Assembly: GCA_025361105.1 (NCBI GenBank)
Contig: JANYAW010000368.1
Span: forward strand, 1 to 12,197
Origin: Rhodocyclaceae bacterium
Lineage (GTDB): Bacteria > Pseudomonadota > Gammaproteobacteria > Burkholderiales > Rhodocyclaceae
Direction of reading: 5' to 3'
DNA length: 12,197 nt
This document shows, piece after piece, positions 7,652-12,197 of this stretch. The notes beneath the pieces were generated by a model, which ran no database searches, was not told where the DNA came from, and saw nothing but the letters and a program-made list of their open reading frames with translations. The position numbers and the translations under genes are program-made. Numbering within the stretch: position 1 is the stretch's first letter; the number at the start of each line of letters is the position of its first letter.

Positions 7652-8336
7652 CCCCCATCCCCAAATGGCTGGCGGGAACGCGAATGTTCTCGTGCAGCAG
7701 CGGGTCGCCGTCTATCGTCGCTTCCTGCGGCGGCACCACACCATCGCCGACGCCATACAAGCACGACAGCGGCATGGTCAACACCGCACCGTGGCTCAGC
7801 AGTTTCCCCTCGGGCCGGTTCTGGTGCACCATGGTTCCCATCGGATGCGCCACCAGTCGATACATGGCTTTGAGGAATCGCGGCACATTGCGCTCGCCCG
7901 ACTGGCTGGAACTAATCGGACTGCCCAGCGTAATCACACTGCGCACGCATTCCGGCGCTTGATGCGCGCCGTACATCGAAAACACACCGCCCAAACTCCA
8001 GCCCACCAAGCTAACTTTCTTGCCGGTCTTGTGATGGATGTAACGAATCTTTTGCTCCAGCGCCTTGGCATGCTTGGGCTGGAAACCAATGTTGCGACCA
8101 AAGCCCCAATGCGACACATCGTAGCCACGATTGCGCAGAAAAATCTCCAGCGCAATCATCGACACTTCCCCGGCCATAAAGCCCGGCAACAAAATCACCG
8201 GATGCCCATCGCCGCGCGGCGCACGCAGCAGCCAGGGCAGAGCATAAGGCAGCGTCGCCGCTTCAAACACCGCGCGAAATTCCAGCGCAGTATGAGCGAT
8301 ATGCGGGCTGCCGGTGTGAGGGTGTCGGGTGGTCAT
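7521..8336 (-). CDS. Alpha/beta hydrolase (putative esterase/lipase)
   Basis: A 271-residue alpha/beta-hydrolase-fold protein, apparently cytoplasmic with no signal peptide. VILLPGF forms the oxyanion-hole region, GWSLGG gives the nucleophile elbow with S114, GVGDGVVPP holds the probable acid D198, and PASHLGM holds the histidine H224, so the triad is complete and in order. It most likely hydrolyses a carboxylic ester; beside a wax/triacylglycerol synthase and a Baeyer-Villiger-type monooxygenase, an acyl ester substrate is plausible. I chose the ATG at 8336 because GGAG lies nine bases upstream; an in-frame ATG at 8384 would add 16 residues but has a weaker ribosome site. The family core seems to end near GQWRPF; the last 20 or so residues look like an extension. 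The gene converges on the acyltransferase, overlapping its 3' end by 131 bases. Confidence 0.87.
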   Translation of the reverse strand: MTTRHPHTGSPHIAHTALEFRAVFEAATLPYALPWLLRAPRGDGHPVILLPGFMAGEVSMIALEIFLRNRGYDVSHWGFGRNIGFQPKHAKALEQKIRYIHHKTGKKVSLVGWSLGGVFSMYGAHQAPECVRSVITLGSPISSSQSGERNVPRFLKAMYRLVAHPMGTMVHQNRPEGKLLSHGAVLTMPLSCLYGVGDGVVPPQEATIDGDPLLHENIRVPASHLGMGVNPVVMWIVADRLAQGEGQWRPFEPSGLSACVYRTLTHEMLPI

Positions 8337-8526
8337 AAAATTTTTCTCCGCGAAGGAGGTCAATAAGTTGTCATGATGAATCATCCGCGTCGAATTTTAA
8401 GCCCTAAGATAAATGCGGGAATCGGCGCAGATCATGCGCTTGAAACTTGGCTAGTCAGTTGGTGCTGGCAACACGCCGTTGTCGCCGTCATTCCCTATAC
8501 GTTGTAGCCAAGCGACTAAATTATGA

Positions 8527-8596
8527 TTTCCCAAGGACGCTTGGGGAAAAGGGGTTGGAACAGGCTGAGTCATTCCCAAGGCTTTGAGCCTGTTTC
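8527..8596 (+). repeat. Two nested or competing inverted repeats upstream of kdpD-like gene
   Basis: Stem one is CCCAAG (8530-8535) with CTTGGG (8540-8545) around a four-base loop, extendable by a G-T wobble and two A-T pairs. Stem two is AACAGGCT (8559-8566) with AGCCTGTT (8587-8594), a perfect eight-base match. Inside the loop of stem two lies a second CCCAAG (8575-8580), which could also pair with 8540-8545. The region therefore offers mutually exclusive foldings. No T-tract follows either stem on the + strand. Whether it is transcribed depends on where the kdpD-like promoter lies, which I cannot fix. Confidence 0.45.
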
Positions 8597-8619
8597 GCAG
8601 ATAAGCCGTTCTCACAATA

Positions 8620-8636
8620 TTTACACCGTTTTTACA
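8620..8636 (+). promoter_or_regulatory. Probable KdpE-type operator, TTTACA-N5-TTTACA
   Basis: Two identical hexamers TTTACA stand at 8620-8625 and 8631-8636, separated by five bases, so they repeat every 11 bases, one helical turn. The match extends to TTTACA-Y-CG in both copies. OmpR-family regulators bind such phased direct repeats as dimers. The E. coli KdpE site before kdpFABC, as I recall it, is TTTATA-N5-TTTACA, the same spacing and nearly the same sequence. The site ends 40 bases before the start codon of the kdpD-like kinase whose partner regulator is KdpE-like, so autoregulation is likely. No strong sigma-70 -10 box is visible downstream (CATAGG at 8642-8647 is weak), which fits an activator-dependent promoter. 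Confidence 0.65.
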
Positions 8637-8676
8637 TCGCGCATAGGAAACTTCTCCCATCGGTTGAAGGTAACGA

Positions 8677-10239
8677 ATGTCGATGATGAACAAAATGCTC
8701 TCCAACAAATCGCAAGGCACGCGCTTTTCGCTGGCGGTTGCGCTGTGTATTGCCACTATGCTGATTGCCTTGCCGGTGCGAGATCTTCTCGATGTGGCCA
8801 ACATCGTGATGCTGTTTTTGCTGACGGTATTCGTCACCGCTATCGCTTGGGGTCGCGGCCCGGCCATACTTGCGGCGTTTCTCAATGTGGCTTTGTTCGA
8901 CTTTTTCTTTGTCTTGCCGCGTTTGTCTTTCGCTGTTGCCGATGCGCAATATTTGGTGACTTTCGCGGTGATGTTGGTGGTCGGGTTGATCACTTCGCAT
9001 TTGGTCGCGCGTGTGGCCGAGCGCACGCAGGCGGCGCAGATGCGAGAGCGGCAAACGCTGGCGCTGTATGGCTTGGCGCGCGATCTTGGCACGAGTTTTA
9101 CACTGGAACAAGTGACAGTAACGGCGGGAAATTTTCTTCACGACATTGACTTTGATGTCACGCTGTTGGTTGCTGACACCAGCGTCACTGGCAGCGCCGA
9201 GACATCGTTTCACGAATACGGCAAGCATCATTTGGGCCGTATGGAACAGAGCTTCGCGCACTCGGCTTATGCGCAACAAATGATTGTGGAAACCGATACT
9301 TTGGCCGGTATGGGCGTGGCAATAATTTTTTTGCCGCTGGCTGCGCCGACGCACGAATTTGTAAAAGTTCATGGCGTGCTTGCGGTGACACCACAGACCA
9401 GCGATGTCGACGCTATCCGCTTGCATCGACCATTGCTCGAAGCCGTCGCGTCCTTGGTGGCAATGACGGTCGAGCGGCTTCATCATGCCGAAGCGGCCCA
9501 TCAGAGTGCACTTCAAGTGGCCGCCGAACGCCTGCGAAATTCGATTTTGTCATCGCTTTCGCACGATTTGCGCACGCCACTTACCACGCTGGTTGGCCTT
9601 GCCGATACGCTGGTGCAAAGCTCGCCGGCATTGGATGATGCGACCTCGGAAACTGCCACCATCATCCGCGATCAAGCGCATGCGATGCATAGGCTTTTGT
9701 CGAATCTGCTGGAGATGGCGCGGCTGAAAAACGGACAGGTGAAGCTCAATCGGCAATGGCAACCGTTTGAAGAAATCATCGGTTCAAGCACGCGTTTGCT
9801 GGCTGGTCTGCTAGCCAATCGCGCCTTGACAATAGAGCTGCCGCGCGATTTGCCTTTGATTAATTTTGATGCCGTATTGATGGAACGGGTGGTTTGTAAT
9901 CTGCTCGAAAACGCCGTGAAATATTCCGCAACCGGTGCCAGGATTCATTTGTTGGCGCGTACCCAAGATGATTTTTTGGAAGTTAGCGTGTGCAACGATG
10001 GTGCCGGCTTTCCGCCTGATCGACTGGATGAAGTATTTGAACTTTTTGTTCGCGGTGAACACAATTCGTCGGTGAGCGGTACCGGCATGGGGCTGGCAAT
10101 TTGCAAGGCAGTGGTGCTGGCACATGAGGGCACTATCGTCGCCGAGAATTGTGCCGGGGGTGCGTGCGATGTTGCGTGCGTGCGCTTCACGCTACCACTT
10201 GGCGTGCCACCGGCAATTGCTGAAGAAGCCAGCGCATGA
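8677..10239 (+). CDS. kdpD: Short KdpD-like sensor histidine kinase lacking the N-terminal KdpD and USP domains
   Basis: A 520-residue membrane histidine kinase that aligns by eye with the C-terminal part of KdpD (E. coli KdpD is about 894 residues). Four closely packed membrane helices lie at about 17-33, 42-58, 62-80 and 91-110 (DUF4118 type), followed by an arginine-containing stretch (112-125), a GAF-like region (about 135-270), and the kinase core. H296 in SHDLRTP is the phosphorylation site; N408 and N412 form the N box, D441-x-G-x-G the G1 box and GTGMGL (468-473) the G2 box, so the kinase looks intact. The cytoplasmic Walker-type KdpD domain and universal-stress-like domain are absent. 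ATG 8677 has a GAAGGT ribosome site five bases upstream. The stop overlaps the next start (ATGA, 10236-10239). It probably senses K+ supply or turgor, but the missing domain means the signal may differ. Confidence 0.88.
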   Translation: MSMMNKMLSNKSQGTRFSLAVALCIATMLIALPVRDLLDVANIVMLFLLTVFVTAIAWGRGPAILAAFLNVALFDFFFVLPRLSFAVADAQYLVTFAVMLVVGLITSHLVARVAERTQAAQMRERQTLALYGLARDLGTSFTLEQVTVTAGNFLHDIDFDVTLLVADTSVTGSAETSFHEYGKHHLGRMEQSFAHSAYAQQMIVETDTLAGMGVAIIFLPLAAPTHEFVKVHGVLAVTPQTSDVDAIRLHRPLLEAVASLVAMTVERLHHAEAAHQSALQVAAERLRNSILSSLSHDLRTPLTTLVGLADTLVQSSPALDDATSETATIIRDQAHAMHRLLSNLLEMARLKNGQVKLNRQWQPFEEIIGSSTRLLAGLLANRALTIELPRDLPLINFDAVLMERVVCNLLENAVKYSATGARIHLLARTQDDFLEVSVCNDGAGFPPDRLDEVFELFVRGEHNSSVSGTGMGLAICKAVVLAHEGTIVAENCAGGACDVACVRFTLPLGVPPAIAEEASA

Positions 10240-10934
10240 GCGACATGGGTACGATCTCGGCACGTGTATTGGTGGTCGAAGACGAGCCGCAGATACGGCG
10301 ATTCGTTTGCGATGCGCTACGCCGCGAGGCTTGCGTGTGCAGCGAATCCGCCAACGCAGTCGACGGGCTGAGGCAAGTGGCGAGTGAGGAAGTCGACTTG
10401 GTGCTGCTTGATTTGGGGCTGCCCGATATGAGCGGCATCGAATTCATACGCGAGTTACGCACCTGGTCCAAAGTGCCGGTGCTGATACTCTCTGCGCGCA
10501 GCGGCGAGGACGACAAAATCGACGCGCTGGATACCGGTGCCGATGATTATTTGACCAAGCCGTTTGGGGTCGGTGAATTGCTCGCCCGCGTACGCGCCCT
10601 GCTACGCCGCCACGGACAAGGCTTTGATGCGACACCTTGTTATGAATTCGGCGACGTTCAGGTCGATCTTTCGCGTCGCCTTGTCCACCGCGACGGCGTT
10701 GAAATCCATCTGACCAAAATCGAATATCGCCTGCTCGCGGTGATGCTCGCCAGCAGCGGCAAAGTGCTGACACATCGACACTTGATGCGAGAAGTATGGG
10801 GCGCAGGCTATGCCGAACAAGGCCATTATTTGAGAATTTATCTCGGTCGGCTGCGGCAAAAACTAGAGACCGATCCGACCCAGCCAAAATATTTTCTGAC
10901 TGAAACCGGTGTTGGTTATCGCTTTCAATCGTGA
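10236..10934 (+). CDS. kdpE: KdpE-like OmpR-family response regulator
   Basis: A 232-residue two-component regulator. The receiver domain has the acidic pocket E15-D16, phosphoacceptor D59 in LLDLGLPD, S86 in ILSAR and K108 in TKPF, all in the expected places. The C-terminal winged-helix domain (about 135-230) shows the OmpR-type pattern LTKIEYRLL, VLTHRHLMREVWG, HYLRIYLGRLRQKLE and ETGVGYRF, which is characteristic of KdpE. The ATG overlaps the kinase stop by four bases, so the pair is translationally coupled. In E. coli, phosphorylated KdpE activates kdpFABC; no kdpFABC is in this window, but kup starts 29 bases downstream, making it a candidate target through co-transcription. A good operator candidate is at 8620-8636. 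Confidence 0.92.
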   Translation: MSDMGTISARVLVVEDEPQIRRFVCDALRREACVCSESANAVDGLRQVASEEVDLVLLDLGLPDMSGIEFIRELRTWSKVPVLILSARSGEDDKIDALDTGADDYLTKPFGVGELLARVRALLRRHGQGFDATPCYEFGDVQVDLSRRLVHRDGVEIHLTKIEYRLLAVMLASSGKVLTHRHLMREVWGAGYAEQGHYLRIYLGRLRQKLETDPTQPKYFLTETGVGYRFQS

Positions 10935-10963
10935 ATCACAATTTACAAATCTTGAACCACACC

Positions 10964-12197
10964 ATGTCCACTTCCACCAGCAATAAAAATCTAGCCGTGC
11001 TTTCCCTGGCGGCGCTCGGTGTCGTCTATGGCGACATCGGCACCAGTCCTTTGTATGCGCTCAAAGAAGTTTTCGGCGGCGCGCATCATCCCGTGCCGAT
11101 TACGCCCGACAACGTATTCGGCATACTTTCATTTTTCTTCTGGTCGCTGATGCTGGTGGTCAGCCTCAAATATGTGAGCTTCATGACGCGCGCCGATAAC
11201 AAAGGCGAAGGCGGCATCATGGCGCTGATGGCGATGGCCTTGCGACCAATGACGCAAGGCTCACCCAAACGCACGACGATCATGATGTTGGGTCTGTTCG
11301 GCGCGGCACTTTTTTATGGCGACGGCGTGATTACACCGGCGATTTCTGTGCTCTCGGCCGTCGAAGGATTGGAAGTGGCGACACCCACTTTCAAGCCCTA
11401 TGTGTTGCCGATTTCCATCGTGATATTGGTCTTGCTGTTTGCCGTGCAACGCCACGGCACGGCGGCGGTTGGCAAGTTCTTTGGGCCGGTTGTGGTGATC
11501 TGGTTTTTGACCTTGGGCCTGCTTGGCATCAATAGTATTGCCGCAAGTCCCGACATATTGCGCTCACTCGATCCGTCGTATGCGCTGCGCTTTTTTCAGA
11601 CCAATCAAATGCTGGGATTTTTCGCGCTCGGTGCCGCAGTGCTGGCACTGACCGGTGCCGAAGCGCTGTACGCCGACATGGGCCATTTTGGCCGCAAACC
11701 GATTCAAATCGGCTGGTTTGGCCTCGCCCTGCCTTCGCTGATTCTGAACTATTTTGGTCAAGGCGCGCTACTGCTGCGCGACCCCAAAACGATTGCCAAT
11801 CCTTTTTATTTACTCGCACCCGATTGGTCGCTCTACCCGATGGTCATACTTGCCACCGCAGCCACGGTGATTGCTTCGCAAGCAGTAATCTCCGGCGCGT
11901 TCTCGATTACGCAGCAAGCAATACAACTTGGCTTCTCACCGCGCATGGCAATCAACCACACCTCGGATCAACAGATCGGGCAGATCTATTTGCCGGGTAT
12001 CAATTGGTTTTTGCTTGCGGCGGTGATTGCGCTGGTGGTCGGATTTGGCAGCTCGACCAATCTCGCAGCAGCCTACGGCATCGCCGTCACCGGCACCATG
12101 CTAATCACCGATTTGCTGGCATTTTTTGTCGCGCGATACGTCTGGGGCTGGTCGCTGTGGCGCGCGCTTTTGGGTTGCATGGCATTCGTCATTATTG
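10964..12197 (+). CDS. kup: Kup potassium uptake transporter, N-terminal part
   Basis: The first 411 residues of a KUP/HAK/KT-type potassium transporter (usually about 620-630 residues); the gene runs off the window end with no stop. The N-terminal signature GVVYGDIGTSPLYAL (residues 19-33) is unmistakable, followed by ADNKGEGGIMALMA, FYGDGVITPAISVLSAVEGLE, TGAEALYADMGHFG and SGAFSITQQAIQLG, all family landmarks within successive membrane helices. Kup takes up K+ with protons across the inner membrane and is normally thought constitutive. I chose ATG 10964 because the resulting start matches known Kup N-termini; an in-frame GTG at 10931 would overlap the kdpE stop (GTGA), and neither has a good ribosome site. 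A lone TTTACA (10942-10947) precedes the ATG. The 29-base gap argues for co-transcription with the kdpDE-like pair. Confidence 0.95.
   Translation, partial: MSTSTSNKNLAVLSLAALGVVYGDIGTSPLYALKEVFGGAHHPVPITPDNVFGILSFFFWSLMLVVSLKYVSFMTRADNKGEGGIMALMAMALRPMTQGSPKRTTIMMLGLFGAALFYGDGVITPAISVLSAVEGLEVATPTFKPYVLPISIVILVLLFAVQRHGTAAVGKFFGPVVVIWFLTLGLLGINSIAASPDILRSLDPSYALRFFQTNQMLGFFALGAAVLALTGAEALYADMGHFGRKPIQIGWFGLALPSLILNYFGQGALLLRDPKTIANPFYLLAPDWSLYPMVILATAATVIASQAVISGAFSITQQAIQLGFSPRMAINHTSDQQIGQIYLPGINWFLLAAVIALVVGFGSSTNLAAAYGIAVTGTMLITDLLAFFVARYVWGWSLWRALLGCMAFVII

Larger units (their letters stand above)
8337..8676. other. Divergent intergenic region between hydrolase and kdpD-like gene
   Basis: This 340-base stretch lies between two divergent genes and should carry promoters for both. 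On the - strand, TAAAAT (8399-8394) could be a -10 box for the hydrolase, but no good -35 was found. On the + strand AAGGAGGT (8353-8360) precedes a possible 44-codon reading frame (ATG 8373 to TAG 8507) with no recognisable domain; the spacing of 12 bases is long, so I do not call it a gene. Positions 8527-8596 hold competing inverted repeats and 8620-8636 a KdpE-type direct repeat, both listed separately. No remnant of the missing N-terminal half of KdpD was recognised here. Confidence 0.6.

Noticed and set aside
7608..8366. A 252-codon open frame on the + strand opposite the hydrolase
   Set aside because: H/Q/R-rich translation without motifs; the opposite strand has a complete catalytic triad.
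8523..9149. A 208-codon open frame on the + strand overlapping the kdpD-like gene start
   Set aside because: It is rich in Cys, Arg and His, has no recognisable motif, and overlaps a clear histidine kinase in another frame.
8632..9516. A 294-codon open frame on the - strand opposite the histidine kinase
   Set aside because: Composition (many H, Q, R) is typical of the antisense of a coding gene; no domain and no ribosome site.
10942..10947. Single TTTACA before kup as a KdpE operator
   Set aside because: There is no second hexamer at the 11-base spacing on either side, so a dimer site is not supported.
10931..10963. GTG at 10931 (GTGA overlap with kdpE) as the kup start
   Set aside because: The in-frame ATG at 10964 gives the N-terminus expected for Kup, and the extra 11 residues look unlike coding sequence; it remains possible.
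1..12197. Mobile element, prophage, CRISPR or defence system
   Set aside because: No transposase, integrase, repeat-spacer pattern, terminal repeats or defence-type genes were seen; all genes read as metabolic, transport or regulatory.

Overview
The window is a gene-dense stretch of a moderately GC-rich proteobacterial chromosome. The protein styles (CopA C-terminus, RutE-like nitroreductase, Kup, OmpR-family regulator) suggest a betaproteobacterium; this is an inference from remembered family resemblance, not from a search. No rRNA, tRNA, CRISPR array, insertion sequence or phage gene is visible, and base composition looks even throughout.

Layout. Positions 1-356 hold the end of a copper-type P1B ATPase. 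Next, on the + strand, come a RutE/HadB-type nitroreductase (389-973), a saccharopine-dehydrogenase-like NAD(P)-binding oxidoreductase of the trans-acting enoyl reductase type (1002-2183) and an unusually long acetyl-CoA hydrolase/CoA-transferase family protein (2194-4338). After a 168-base gap with a strong hairpin come an EthA-like flavin monooxygenase with a Baeyer-Villiger fingerprint (4507-5985) and a wax ester synthase/diacylglycerol acyltransferase (6041-7651). A convergent alpha/beta hydrolase (8336-7521, - strand) overlaps the acyltransferase 3' end by 131 bases. A 340-base divergent intergenic region follows. Then come a short KdpD-like histidine kinase (8677-10239), a KdpE-like response regulator (10236-10934) and the first two thirds of a Kup potassium transporter (10964 to the window end).

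Two functional blocks stand out. The first (1002-8336) looks like an acyl-lipid module: oxidoreductase, CoA-transferase, Baeyer-Villiger-type monooxygenase, acyl-CoA-dependent acyltransferase and ester hydrolase. One coherent but untested reading is that a ketone is oxidised to an ester, the ester is cleaved, the acid is activated to its CoA ester and the acyl group is stored as a neutral lipid, or the reverse during mobilisation. The second (8677 onward) is a potassium block. A kinase corresponding only to the C-terminal half of KdpD, with its partner regulator, sits directly beside kup rather than beside kdpFABC. Upstream of the kinase gene is a TTTACA-N5-TTTACA direct repeat with the architecture of the E. 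coli KdpE operator as I remember it, which suggests autoregulation and possible control of kup by a Kdp-type system.
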